Positions 1 through 12,309 of a DNA stretch of 64,000 nucleotides are shown here, piece by piece. How positions within the stretch are numbered: position 1 is the first letter of the stretch; the number at the start of each line of letters is the position of its first letter. The notes below the pieces were generated by a model. It was not told the origin of the DNA. It ran no database searches and saw only the letters and a program-made list of their open reading frames with translations. Source of the DNA: Physcomitrium patens. Taxonomy: Eukaryota > Streptophyta > Bryopsida > Funariales > Funariaceae. The translations under genes were made by a program, and so were the position numbers. The stretch is taken from positions 8,975,089 to 9,039,088 of the forward strand of contig NC_037260.1 of the NCBI RefSeq assembly GCF_000002425.4. The letters are read 5' to 3'.

Positions 1-149
1 TAAGATGATATTAATGTTAGAAAAAGAAGATGCCTAACATCCAAGTAGATCTCAAGCATTTTCTTCAAATGTATGAATTTGGTATTTTTAAATTTTTTTA
101 TACTTCTTTCAACTAATAGATTAAAAAAATATAAATATTATAAAGCAAA

Positions 150-420
150 ATAAATAATTAAATTAATAATTATTGAGATTTTAATTTTTCTATAACATAT
201 ATTTAAGATTTGATTTTGATTTGTTAGAATTTTTTAAAAACATAATTAAGACTTGATTAAAATTTGATTAAATTTAAATTAAAAAAATTACGATTCTTTT
301 AAAATTAACTAAGATTTGATTAATATTTCTTTAGGATTTATTTATTATTATTTTAGGATTTAATTAGGATTTAAAGATTTATTTAAAGCTGATTAGAGTG
401 TAATATGATTTTTTTTAGAA
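150..420. repeat. Possible relic of the long-LTR repeat array
   Basis: This AT-rich stretch is made of degenerate units such as ttaggatttaattaggattt and contains aatatttctttaggattt. It resembles the array inside the plus-oriented long LTR at 53.9-55.5 kb, which has aatatttctttaagatttt. No LTR ends are recognisable, so the assignment is weak. The bases around it, from 1 to about 2,245, are AT-rich and contain no gene I recognise; the short open frames there lack any family signature. Confidence 0.3.
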
Positions 421-1114
421 TTTTTTTGATGTTGATAAAGAATACTTAGTATAATTGGAAGCTTACTCAGATTATTCAAAATTTCCAAAAAGAGTTTTTC
501 ATCACCTTATATATTATTTTTGGGTTGTAAATCCAACTTTAAGGTAAGAATACATCCTTTCATATTGAGATGCTTAATCCATTTTTAAGCTAATTTTTAC
601 ATAACACAACATTAAATGATTTTATAAAAACTTTTAATCTATATAATAAAGCCATACAAAAATTAATAACTTGAATAAAAGCACAAAAGAAATTGCAAAC
701 AACTTCAATGCTGCAATTTGAGCTGCTCAATAATATCTCAAGACTAAAACAAAGTCATGAGGTAAGTATATTATGGAGATTATTAAACCAATATTTACCA
801 AAAGTCATTAGAATGGCAAGATCTAAACAAGCTAAATAGATAGAAAAACCAAATTTACAAATTATAATGAACTATTAAAAAGATTCTATAGCAAATATAG
901 CAATTATTATAATAAAAAGATATGAAATAAAGAAAATAATAATAGTAATTTAATTGCAATATATACCAAACAAGTCATCAACATTCTTACTTATTAATCA
1001 ATGGATCAATAAACAATAATAGAGATGATTAATTATTTATAATCAATTATTTTATCCATTAAAGTTTTAAATTTAGAACTTGAGCCTTATTCAGTATCTT
1101 TGTCATTTATAACG

Positions 1115-1118
<4 letters not shown>

Positions 1119-1148
<30 letters not shown>
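1119..1148. repeat. (TA)n microsatellite
   Basis: An uninterrupted run of about 15 TA units. Similar AT dinucleotide tracts lie near 4,172-4,194, 7,029-7,050, 29,330-29,355 and 53,549-53,575. Confidence 0.9.
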
Positions 1149-1150
<2 letters not shown>

Positions 1151-2245
1151 TTTAGGCATCTAATTCAAATGAAACTAAAATCTGCTTCTACATATGGCTT
1201 ATTAGTAATATCCATTTGGTACATTACAACATTATCAATGCTGTGGAGGAATATTAATACATTTAAATTTATTTTTGGTATAGATTGTAGTTAAGATTTA
1301 GTAGAAATTGACTCAATTGATGGAGCCAATAGGTTGCATCTTTGATGGCTCAACAAACAATAATCTTGCAAGTTCTAGATTGATATATATTTCAAGCTTA
1401 AGAAGCTACAACCTTGCAAGTTCTAGTTCACCTAGTCAATCCTACTTTGTAAAAAGAGACCTCATAGGCATAGAGGCTAAATATCATAGCTATTTTACTG
1501 AAGACTTGCTTCTAGCTCAACAACTCCAGAACCCTTTTAATTCAAAAACCTTTGATATTGATATCTTAACATGAGAATTATTTTTTTGATTTGTATAAAT
1601 AAAAATTATAATTTAATTTACAATTAAGATTTTTCACTTCCACAATCAAAACTAAAGGTGGTACATATAAAAGACATCATGGATAGGATTCAAATTTATT
1701 ATTCACTTCTATAAAAAAGTTCATATTCTTACTAAATACACATGTTTAAGTTAGAGGTAATTTTACATGCTCCTAACAAGGTTGTACTGTGCAATTAGGT
1801 CATGGATGATTTTTAAGCACAAATACAACTTAAGATAATTGATTTATTTAATTATTTTTCTACATGTGAAGAATTCAATATAGCTTGATATACAAAATCT
1901 TAAGATATTAGTGGTCCAAAAAAAGAAAAAAAATCCATTTTTTTCATATAAAATCAAGAATGGATGTGGTAGTTGTTTTTTACAAAGAAAAAGTTAGCTT
2001 ACATTCCTATCACCATTTTGATTCATAAAATATAGATTATCAATTATTAAAGATTAATATTTCTTTGGAAATTTTTAAAACTCTCTTATATCTTGGATTC
2101 TATGAGTAAAAAAAAGGTAATCAGTGTGGCTCTCAAGCTTACAAAAATGGATACTCTAGAACTTTACAAAGAAAAATACTAATTAATGAGATGTATTTAA
2201 ATGTTTTTTCTTCCAATAATTTATAAAGTTAAATATTTTATCTTT

Positions 2246-4530
2246 TAATGTGAGAGAACAAAATGACATTTCAAAAAGATGAAAGCAATGTAGATATATC
2301 CAAAGTATTTACTCAAAATATGATATTATTTTTCTTCACAAGCAATTTTTTTGTAGATTGAAGGCTCAAGAATTAGAAAATCCTTTCTGGCCTAATATTG
2401 GTTTTTATACTCTAAAAATAGCCCTAATTTATATAAAAAAATCTTGATAGTATAGGACTTAGGAATATTTGTATATTAATCTTTCAAAAAATTAAATACA
2501 TAGTTAGTAATATAGGTACTTTCATACATAATAGAGGGTTATGGATCATATTCTTTGATATATTTTGAAAATCTATTGGAATTATAAAAAAATTATGAAT
2601 CTAATAAGGTGGTTAATTAATTTTTTTATAAAATAATAAAAATAAATAAAAATAAGTGTCTTTGCAAGGCTAGATTTTATTTTTTGGCCATTTTTTTAAT
2701 AAAATTAAATTTAAGACTATTGCAAAAGAAGATAAAACATATTATTTGGTCACTTTTTGGTTGAATTTACTCTTTAATTGAAAAAATCTAAATCTAAATC
2801 TAAAAATCTTAAATTAAATATTATTTTGTTCATTTGATTTTTAGATTCTTCAATAAAGTTAATATGATGTGGTTTCATCATAATAGAAAATGATGTTTTA
2901 TTCATTGTATACAATTTTTTATACAATTTAATATATTTTTTTTTATAGAGAACAAACGCCTCTAAAGCCAAGGTTGCATATCAAATTATAAAGTGAATTA
3001 TATAAGGTCTGTTTTATTCTTTAAGAAACTCTTTAAGGCTTTGGCTTTTAAGCTTGCCTTAAATATGTAAAAATATCCCTCAATAAACTTGAAAATTGGT
3101 AATAAGAAGGAAAGACAATACCAGCTCAAATTAAATTGAGACAAATAAAAGATACTATTGAAAAAGCATTTATATTACAATTAAAAATTGTCATTAAAAA
3201 TCCATCATCAAAAAATTCCAAAATGCTCAAGGTAAATTACAAAGAGACCTTTAATATTTGAAGATTATTTTTTAAAAAAAATACTTTAATCTTTTCAAAA
3301 ACAAATATTAAGGTTTTAGAAATTTAAAAAAGCTACAACTATCATGCTAAATAATGTTCTGCACAAAGTTTTAGAGATTGTGAAGAAAATCTTATCTTTT
3401 TTATTGTATATATATAAATTTAAAGAAGTTATTAAAGACACAGCAAAAGGCAAAGCAGCCAATCTAAAGAAAGTAGATATTGAATCTTTTTAGATCTTCT
3501 AGCATATCATTAGTAATAACTATATTATTATAATTAAAAATATTTTAGCTAAAAGTTGATTCTCACATTATACTACAAAATAATATATTATTTGTTTGCA
3601 AAAAAGAAATAAAAAAAACAAAGTGGGAAATTTAAGCTCCACTATTTTATTAAATACTTCTTATAAAACTTGTACCAAATCAATCCAAAAAAACTTCCAA
3701 GCAATTTTCAAAGAGGTTATTTAACTCAATCAAACTAATGTTCTTTTTCAAAGGTTTATCTTATCTGTAAGATATTTCTATTTTAATGAACAAGTTAACA
3801 TAGACAATATATTGATGACTCTTTAATCATTGTCCATGAAGAAGAAGAAAATAATTTCTATTTGGTTAAAATTATTAAACAAATTGGCTTGGCTTTTGAT
3901 CTAAATATAAATTAGTTTAATTTCACTGCCTACTTATAATTTGAAATAATTGACAAACCAACATAGTTTAATCAATTTGAATGAGTAAAGGAAACTAATA
4001 CAAATATTAGTTAATTATTTGAAACCACCTATGATATTTCTTTGTACATTTAAGATGTTGATTAATTTTTTATCAATTAAGATATAAAAAAATTAGATTG
4101 TTGATGCTCTATTCAAATTCAATGTGGCAAATCAAGCCATCATTGCAATGAATATTTTACTTTTCTTATTTTATATATATATATATATATATATTTATTC
4201 ATATGGACTTATTTTATAAAGGCCATTTAAACAATTAAATTAATAGTTAAAATTTTCTACAAAAAAATATTATTTTTTTTATTGGTCCAAAGTAGCATGG
4301 ATATATTGTGAAGAAGGTGGCTTTAGTATTATCTATCTAAAAGATGAAACCAAAGCTTTCTTGTCTAAATGGATTTTATTGGCTTTTTAACCAAGCAAAG
4401 GAAGTATTTGATAGTTTCTTAGGTATTTTATGATAAATGCTAAATCAATGACTTATGAAAATTGAATATTACATTTGGTTTATTCACTTACTTGAAATCA
4501 TAAATAAAATACAAGGTCTAAATTATGGAA
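2246..4530 (+). pseudogene. Decayed LINE retrotransposon (L1-type ORF2 relic)
   Basis: No long open frame survives, but conceptual translation of the plus strand gives LINE ORF2 landmarks in the right order. Near 2,250-2,400 there is an endonuclease start-like stretch (NVRE..., YDIIFLHKQ, LKAQELENPFWP). Near 3,640-3,790 there is reverse transcriptase block LLNTSYKTCTKSIQ. Near 3,808-3,900 comes YIDDSLIIV, the catalytic (F/Y)xDD box, followed by an AFDLNIN stretch that matches the usual ASG..INW motif. Near 4,285-4,400 comes KVAWIYCEEGG followed by KAFLSKWILLAF, the post-RT region that in plant LINEs reads like GGLG...ALLAKWV. The relic carries many stops and frame changes, and the distance between the RT blocks is shorter than normal, so internal sequence has been lost. 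Base composition is strongly shifted to A and T. The 5' start and the poly-A end cannot be placed; the limits are those of recognisable similarity. It is old and not functional. Confidence 0.6.
4172..4194. repeat. (AT)n microsatellite inside the LINE relic
   Basis: A run of AT dinucleotides interrupting the LINE-derived sequence. Confidence 0.85.
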
Positions 4531-7100
4531 TAATTTATTTTAAACAGAATATATATGTATAATTTTCTTTGGCTCAATCCTCCTACCTTCTTGTATAATA
4601 AATAGAACTTTTTCTATGGTAGGATTTTCAATTTCTTTTGATTGATATTCACCTAAAATTCCATTGAGCTGCAATTTTTTACTCAAATAGTCTTTATTGT
4701 GTAAACAACCTCTATAAAGAGCCAATGTCTTTACTCTCTATAGAAGAAATTATCTCCACATATCACATTCCATTATATTAAAGCTCTATTTTAAATTTAT
4801 TTTACACTGATTTTTTAATTTCTTTTAAAAAAATAATAATAAAAAAAAACAATATACTATGATCCTTCCAAAATCCAATGATTAAATCAAGTTATATAAA
4901 TTGGGATTTAATCTTCTTCTTGATATGGTGTTTCAACCTCCTTTGGAATATATTGCAGTAGAGGAAATTAAATATTTTGTCCTCTCTTTTTCTATTTTAT
5001 TATTATTATTATTATTATTTAAGTAGATCTTTAGTCTAGAATTTTTCACTTTGATTAAAATTTTAGACTAGAATTTTCTTCAAAATTGCTAGAATTATTT
5101 TTAAAAAAAAAACCAAGAAGAAAATAAATTATAGGTGTTGATTTCTTTTACAATCATATTACTAAATTTACCTTTTATTCTATTATATTTTATGGTTATT
5201 AGTAAAGAATTCATGATATATTTTATCAAACTTGCTAAAAAGTTATTTCAATTTTTTTGTAATTATATTTTTTTATAATTAGTAGTATGAATTAGAAGAT
5301 ATATTTATTAAAAATATATAAAAATAAATAAAAAACAAATTGAAAGAAATGCAATCAAATAATTACACCTTCCAAAAAATATTCACACTTTATTCACTAA
5401 ATATTTATTCAATAAAAAATAAAAAGTATATTTTTATATAAACAATTTTTTATCTTTCTAATGACATGAAAAATATTTAAATAAAAATTATTATAAAATT
5501 AATATTATAATTTATAATACTTTAAAAATAAATAAAAAATAATAATTTAAGAAAAATTTACTTAAGAAATTAAATATTTGGGCCTCACCAAGGCTCATGA
5601 GTAATATACATGGGTTTCCTAGAAAATCCACAAGGCCTTAGTCTTGTACTTATATTTACTTCTAAGGTGCTACAACCCATGTCAAATATGTGTACCTCTA
5701 TTCTTACAACCACTATATTAGTTGTTAGTCCTTCCATTTTCTACTAATAAAACCACTTTTGTATTTTTGACTATACTATGGTGTTTAAAAATACCCACCC
5801 ATTTTAAGAACCTTTCAAGGCCTTCAAATCTTGCTCAAATTCTTCATTATGGTTTCTTAAGGTAGTAAAATTATTTTTACAAAGATCTTAAAAATATGCT
5901 CTAAAATTTTCTAATAATTTTAAATAAATTTTAATTATATTATTAAAATATTTATAATATTTTATAATATTAATATTAATTTAAAGCTACTTATTCCATA
6001 CAGATAATTTTTTATAGTGATAAAATCAATTTAAACCAATAAAATCTAATATTTTTACATAAATAATTAAAAATACATGAGGTTCTTTCTTATGCTTTTT
6101 TTATTCACTAATTAAAATTTATAGGTTTTGAATGAATAACACATGTGGATAGAAGGCCAATTTAGGTATTGGTCTCAATAACTAAACACTAATTCTTACA
6201 ATGAAGAAAAAATATCAAAACAACTAATATAATTGCTTCTAAGATTTACTAGGACTCCATTTTTATGACTTTTTTTTTCTAATAAGAATCTTTTAACTAA
6301 TAAAACCTTCTAAATTATAATAAATAATTAAATAATCAAATAGATTATATAATCTTAATATTTTGTATGTAAGTAATTTAAAATTAATTTTAAAATAATT
6401 CTACTAATTAATATTCATTAATAGAACTCACACTGCTTAAAAAATAGAATGACTTTTGAACAGCTAAACACCTATTTGGTTCTAGATGTGACAAAGTAAT
6501 TAAGTAAAACTCTATGGTATTTAGTGTATTGTAATCATATACAAAAGTATGAATGAGCTTGCCTTAATAGCTACTCTATATTCTTAATACTCTTAGTTGT
6601 GCATGTAGATAAAAGGAGTTAAGTGATTTGTTGTAATTTTATCTACTCTTAATTTATAATTAGCATAATTAGTATTTTTGTTCAAAAAAATATTAAACAT
6701 GAATTAATTTTATTTATACTTAGATATTATCTACTAATCATTAATTTGGTAGAAACAGCCTATTCTTTCTTGTCATGAAATGCTAATTCAAAACACCATG
6801 TTTTCAACTTGTACAAATCTTGAATTTCTATATCAACAAATAAATAAATAACCCTTAAAGAAAAATAAAATCTACTTTGTAATATGCTTGTCTCCCTATC
6901 TTACAAAAACACGTTTTAATTAGACTACAAACACCAATCTAACCAGATCATCTATATAACAACCATAGAAAAACACTTACCTAGTTGATACCTAATATTG
7001 AATGAACAAAATATCCAAATAGATTTATATATATATATATATATATATATACATACACACACACACCAAAATACTTTAGTAAAAATTTGTTGCCTAATAG
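4531..7100. other. AT-rich DNA without recognisable gene
   Basis: Very AT-rich sequence with an ATT trinucleotide tract near 5,000-5,020 and a TA tract near 7,029-7,050. No coding family, RNA gene or element boundary was recognised. It is probably decayed transposon sequence, by analogy with its surroundings. Confidence 0.5.
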
Positions 7101-7389
7101 CCTTAAAAAAAATTATTTAAAAATAAACAAAAACCGTAAACCCTAAATCCCTACAACCAATGTTTTGTGTGCTACTCAAGAATTTGTTGCCCATCGTTAA
7201 ACTGCCAACCAAATTTGAAGCAGCTAGCCGGAATCCATCCCTGTCGATCCACATGGATGACCGACCAGTGGGGTGAAGTAAACAGACCCCTATCCACCTC
7301 TGAATCAACACACAACGGATGATCGGCGGATGAAGTAAAAATTGGCAGATTGCACCGAGATGATGTAGAGAATTGTTTGTTTTTTTCTG

Positions 7390-7414
7390 TTTTTTTTTTT
7401 TTTTTTTTTTTTTT
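7390..7414. repeat. poly-T tract
   Basis: 25 consecutive T at the upstream edge of the GC-rich island. It could be the reversed poly-A end of a retroposed sequence, but no matching element was recognised. Confidence 0.8.
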
Positions 7415-7699
7415 GTGGTGGACCTCTGCCTGGCTGCAGGGAAAACAACGCAGCCACCGTCGCCCAGTCCCGGCCAGCCCAGCTCACGGTAACTCGCTAG
7501 GAACTGGAATTGCTTATGAAACTTAGGAATTTCGAGGATTCCGGCAAAAGCCTTCGTTGGAGAGGGTGGACTTTCGGAAGTGCATCGAAGGTTCTAGACA
7601 TAAGCAGGTGGGCTTTTTGGGCGGTCCTTGTTACTGTTGTCCACGTAGTACCGATATGGAGGTTGGGGGAGGTGTCGGGGGCACAGCTTCACATGTAGG

Positions 7700-8320
7700 C
7701 ACTCCATTTTTGTAGCCCCAAGAGCTCCCACTTTCGTATCCTTCGCTGCACTTTCAAAAACGCCCCTCGGGATCACGACCCCTCCCTGCTCCTGATTTGA
7801 ACCTTCACTGCACTTTCGTAAGGCTAGTGTTGAAGCAACCAGGCCCTTTCTCCGGTATGCACACCAAACGCCGATACCGCCCACCCCTTTCCACCCCTCC
7901 ACCCTCTTTCACGGACGATCCAGCGGCTGAGTCCTCCTTGGGATCGTGAGAGCTCCAAACGCCTCCTCCCTGACCTTCGATTGAATCTTCGCTAAGCTTC
8001 CCACAGGCTGAGATCGATGCCACCCTCCCTGGTGGAATGCAAACGTGGTGCGTTGTCTATGGAATTGGTATCCTTGAGTGCATGAGCCCCGATACCGTCC
8101 ACCCCCTTTTACCACCTCCACCTCCCTTTCCCGATATGAATGCTCGCTGGACGATCCCATGGCTTGGATCGCCTTGGGATCATGGCCCATGGGAGTCTTG
8201 GTTTAAACCTTGCTCCGCAGTCGTTAGACTTGGGTCGTCTTAAGAGCACGAGAGACATGCACTCTTTCCCCTAACCCTCCTGGCTGGACGTTCTAATTGC
8301 TTGGATCGCCGTAGAAGGAA
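7700..8320. repeat. Degenerate GC-rich tandem repeats
   Basis: The motif ggacgatcc followed by a cttgggatcrtgr block recurs near 7,914 and 8,150 and, more degraded, near 8,285. A gccgataccgcccacccc / ccccgataccgtccacccc pair lies about 217 bp apart (about 7,872 and 8,089). Together these suggest two to three diverged units of roughly 170-240 bp. The unit is not recognised. Confidence 0.5.
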
Positions 8321-9480
8321 GATGGAAGCGTGAGCATTGAGAGTTTCTGACTACAAGTTCAAGCGATTCTTGGGTTGGGTTCTAGGTTGCAGTAGAAGTT
8401 GTTTAGGCCCAGGTTTCAGTTCTTGATTGCAAGTGATTTGGTGTTGTATGGCTGGCGCCGTGGATCTACTCTATCTCATGGCTTTTGAAGCTTCCAAGAA
8501 GTACAGAACGCTATCCCTTCGTTGTTTTCCAGGAGTATCAATCCCTCAAGCTGTTTAATTCTTCGTTTGTGCTGGTGTGTCAAGGACGAAGCATTGCTAA
8601 GAGGGGTCTCTTGTATCTTCAGGGTGCTTGTGCTCAAGTGTCTTCTGAGTGGTGACCGCTGCGATTGGGTAGGCATAGTCCCGCTGGGGCTGCTGGTATT
8701 AGCATTTATGCTGTGGATCTGCAGCACTGATAAGTCAACTTGGCGGAGCGTGCTTGAACTCGCCTGGGCTGGCGGAAAGCCTTCTGGTGAAAAAGCTGAA
8801 GGTCAGCTCCACTACTGTCTTCTCCGACCCGCTCTGACCCCTCTGACCCACTTGATCCTGGAATATGCAACCCCTTTCTGGAAGTCGCTTGGATACGTGG
8901 AGTCTAGTTCCTTAATTCTGTACCTTCGATGTTTCCACAAACTAGACTAGGATCGACTGCGGCTCTAACCTTTGCATCGCTGCTTGTAATACAGATATCG
9001 AGGCTGGACAGTACTCGTTCGCGGACCTTGACGAGGATCTTGCTGCTGTTGTGGAGAGCCCGCATCTCAGAGGAGGAATTTTAGATCAGCTCTCGGTCCT
9101 CATTGAATGAAGCTGAAGCAACTGTGACGACCATCGCATGAGGAGCCACAAGAATCTGACGATATTGAAGCTGTTGGACGAATATCCATTAATTTAGCTA
9201 CTGTTGTGTAAGTTCTGTTCATCGTGGCACAATAGAAATGTATATGTGATATAGAAAGTATTCTCCGATGTAGGGTAATGGATTATGGCAAAGCCTGTTT
9301 GAGAAAGACTTTAAAAGCTATCCGCAGGACACATGCATAGAGTAGAACTGCGTTCCCTCTGAGGTAACTTTACAACACCCATGGTCCTGATCCCAGATCA
9401 ATATGCATTTGCCCTAAATTCCATCAGCAATGGAGTTAACTTATGTTTCTAAAAAAGAAAAAATATATTTATGTGAATGT

Positions 9481-9505
9481 TTCTCTCTCTCTCTCTCTCT
9501 CTCTG
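9481..9505. repeat. (CT)n microsatellite
   Basis: A run of CT dinucleotides. The stretch from 9,420 to 10,400 is otherwise AT-rich, with a GACA tetranucleotide tract near 10,050-10,076, and contains no gene I recognise. Confidence 0.85.
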
Positions 9506-10407
9506 TTTACACCTAAATAATTTAATTCTTTTGGCATTTAGAAGAACCATCTTCTCACATGTGGAAATTTGCCTGGATCACATTCGTTGAGTCGAACGAT
9601 GTTGAGCACTCGCTTGTAAGATTGTTTCCGATACCGATGCGGTCAACCCCTACTGTTTTAAGAAGAAGAAGAAACCAAAGAGGAAAAAAAATATATTTAA
9701 AAAGAACAATACAAAAAGAAAAGAAAAAGAGGCTGGGAAGGTCCCTGGAACTCTAATACCGACCCCTGCAACAAGAACCCCGTTTCATCAGGATGAAGGA
9801 TTCAAGGGTATGGTGTGCCAAAAGAACAAAATTTCAGACCACAACATGTGGACAAATTGTGTCGGAGAGAATGATTTCAAAAATAGAAAATAAAATAAAA
9901 TAATTTTGTAAAACTATCTCTGTGATTGGACGCAGTGAATCTAACAAAAATGTAAATCTGGCATGTAAATGTTTTTATTTCGCAAAGATGTATAGTTGAA
10001 TTTAAACAGCGAAGATAATTAATAATTATATTTTCTTTCAGATAGATAGAGAGACAGACAGACAGACAGACAGACAAGGTGAGAAGATACTATTTTTAAA
10101 TATTTTGATTGAATGAAATTGGAAAACGTCACAAAGTTAGATCCATATTTAGAAATATCATTCTAAAACCCCTAAGAAAAAAAGATGAAGCAGACAGCAA
10201 GTATTATTTAAATAGCATAAAGAAGGTTGTTTCTTAAAATTTGAGTTAACTCCATCTCCACAGGTGGCTTTTAGAGCATGCATCAAAAAATTGCAATTAA
10301 TAACCATTTCAAAAATAAAATATCCAACTTTTTTTTACTTCTTACAATGGTTTGAATCAAGACATAAGTTTATATATTTAGACTATTTATAAAAGAATAG
10401 TTTTATT

Positions 10408-11962
10408 CAAGGATAAATATTACACATGCCTTTGAATTTTCTTGAAATATCAAGAATATCCCTCAAGTTTTGATAATATTACACATGCCCTTCAACTTTG
10501 TGATAATTGCAAATTTTCCCTTTGGGCTGATAACCTATCTATTCCTATTTTTTTATAGTTTTTACTAGGGCCCAAAGCATGTGTTTTCGTGTAGTGCTTG
10601 GGCCCCATGCAAATCCCCTGCCACCACTGCAATCACACCAGCAGCTATCCATTATTCAACTCACCTACATTCCCCTTCTCACACCTCCCTTTACACACTC
10701 ACACTCACATGCCCTCGTTGAATTAGCATCAGGTTTGTCATGGCCTCTGTAGGTTCCTACACAAATCATACAGTAGCTTCAACTCACAACAACTACAGAA
10801 ATATCACAGATGCCCTTGAATTGTTTTCAATCTATTAAACCTATGAATCAAGTTATGGCTTCTCTCACACAATTTCATTTACAAACCACTAACACAAAAT
10901 AATCATATCAAACATTGTCGTCCCTCATCCTTCGACACTATGGATTCTATCAATCAAACAACTTTAAAGCTTGTACTTGCAGGTTCAGGAAGCATTTTAT
11001 AACCCACTGACATATGCGTCACTGGAGTGTCTCACTCATATGCTGGAGTGTCTTTTAAGGTTTAATTATTGGAAGAACATGGATGATTGACTTGCGGAGT
11101 AGGTTCTTTTAGCTTGCAATGGATTTTTGGCTTGATAATTTCCACTAAAGTCCGAGATGTTTGGCAGAATTTTGGCCTTCATACTCATAGGCTTTATGAA
11201 TCACTAGTTTGGCATGTGAATTATTGTTGCCAATTCTTAATGACATGGAATTTACAGAATGTTGTATACAAGTTTGTCCTTCAGAGAGAGGGAGGGCAAC
11301 CGAGCTTGGAGTCTTCTCTTCTCTTCTCTTGGCTTATTGTTGACTTGTGACATTTTCGAGGATGTGGAGCAAATTCCAATTTGTGTAGTGAATGTCGTGG
11401 AGGTCGACACTCCAGATACTTTCAATTACATCACCACTGTTAATCTACACAAGGACGTCTTGGTTCAAACCCAGGCCTATGAATGCCACTTTGGCTGCAA
11501 GGATAGTATTTGCCCTTGTGTGAAGAAATACAATGCTAGTGTGCTGGGGTACAACGATTATGGTCACCTCATTCTAGTGCACAACATTGTGTATGAGCTT
11601 GGGAGTTTTTGCAACTGCAGCCATGCCGCTTGCCAAAGTAGAGTGAGCTGAAAGGGATTAAGATGGCACCTGGAAATATTTTGGACAATGTCAAAGGAGT
11701 GAGGTGTTTGCACTTTAGAGTTCATTGCCTCTGGTAGCATTTTGTGTGAACTTACTGGGGAGCAACCAAAAAAAATTAAAGGCACATTATAAAGACACAA
11801 GATTTGTGCTGTATATAAAACAAAAAAAAGTAATAGAATATATGGGCTTTTGTCATATTAGAGATATCTTATAACACTCAAGGGTACATTTGCTATTATC
11901 AAGAATGTAGGGGTATTTTTGATATTTTAACATATTTGATGGATATGTATGATATTTGCCCT
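10408..11962. mobile_element. TIR-bounded DNA element carrying a captured host gene fragment (MULE-like suspected)
   Basis: The ends of this 1.55 kb block are imperfect inverted repeats of about 90 bp. The left end reads aaggataaatattacacatg and the reverse complement of the right end reads tagggcaaatatcatacata; similarity continues inward (gaaatatcaagaatatccct against aaaatatcaaaaatacccct). Each end also holds two similar sub-repeats (attacacatgcccttcaac recurs on the left). The flanks agttttatt and aattttaat match at 7 of 9 positions, which could be a worn 9-bp target duplication of the Mutator type, but this is weak. No transposase is present, so the element is non-autonomous. Its core contains a piece of a SUVH-type histone methyltransferase gene. 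The part from 10,600 to 11,080 is of unknown origin. Superfamily assignment is an inference. Confidence 0.55.
11087..11800 (+). pseudogene. SUVH-type histone H3K9 methyltransferase fragment (SRA end, pre-SET, SET start)
   Basis: The clearest part is 11,350-11,650, which translates to a pre-SET domain: EQIPICVVNVVEVDTPDTF, then YITTVN, a cysteine cluster CHFGCKDSICPC, then HNIVYELGSFCNCSHAACQ and RVS. Plant SUVH proteins have IPVxVVNxVD...F.YI, CxCxxxCxxxxCxC, then VYECG..C.C...C.NRVS at these places. Upstream, VVYKFVLQREGGQP matches the end of the SRA (YDG) domain, where SUVH proteins read VFKY.L.R.PGQP. Downstream, KGLRWHLEIFW and then FIASGSILCELTGE match the start of the SET domain (GLR..LEVF...; IP.GSF.CEYTGE). 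It is broken: the SRA part and the pre-SET part lie in different frames, a TGA stands where the conserved Gln after RVS is expected, another TGA stands near the usual GWGV, and the catalytic half of SET is missing. The first Cys-x-Cys of pre-SET is altered. No introns are seen. It lies wholly inside the TIR element, so it is best read as a captured fragment of a host gene. Confidence 0.7.
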
Positions 11963-12309
11963 AATTTTAATGCATAACTCAATCAAATCTCTTCCCTTTG
12001 TGAGTAAAACTTACAATCCAATAATCTTAAGCTTTGTTGATAAAGAAACAATTAACATTTATATTACATATTTAAAAAAATGACAAAATTAATGTATTGA
12101 GAGATTGTTGCATCTCTATTGATTTAAACCTTTACATTTAAAACCAAGTTAGACTCTACTAAGCTTCATTTAATGCATTGAGTTATATGAAACCGTAGAG
12201 AAGATTACCTCGTTAAAAAATGACTCATCAGAAATCAATAAAAAAAATGCCCCACAAAACACATGCCTCCACCAATTCACAACAGGTTTAGGGTTTACTA
12301 CTCCAGCAG

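Larger units (their letters stand above)
7180..9420. other. GC-rich island, unassigned (possible decayed gene or non-coding transcript)
   Basis: GC content rises abruptly around 7,180 and falls again near 9,420, as at the three host genes in this window, so this is probably host sequence. No complete gene is recognisable. The longest plus frame, 8,522-8,950 (142 residues), has no known domain and may be chance. A short stretch around 8,955-9,110 reads DCGSNLCIAAC then ADLDEDLAAVVESPHLRGG and ends at a stop; it has protein-like composition, and a possible splice acceptor (taatacag) lies just before its second half. A 36-codon frame starts at 8,448. The upstream third is filled with GC-rich degenerate repeats. 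It could be a pseudogene, a long non-coding transcript, or a gene with short exons that I cannot assemble. Confidence 0.4.

Noticed and set aside
1308-1574. 88-residue frame in the AT-rich left end
   Set aside because: No domain and no flanking gene signals; likely chance in decayed repeat DNA.
8522-8950. 142-residue plus-strand open frame in the GC-rich island
   Set aside because: No domain, atypical composition and no codon pattern; kept only as part of the unassigned island.
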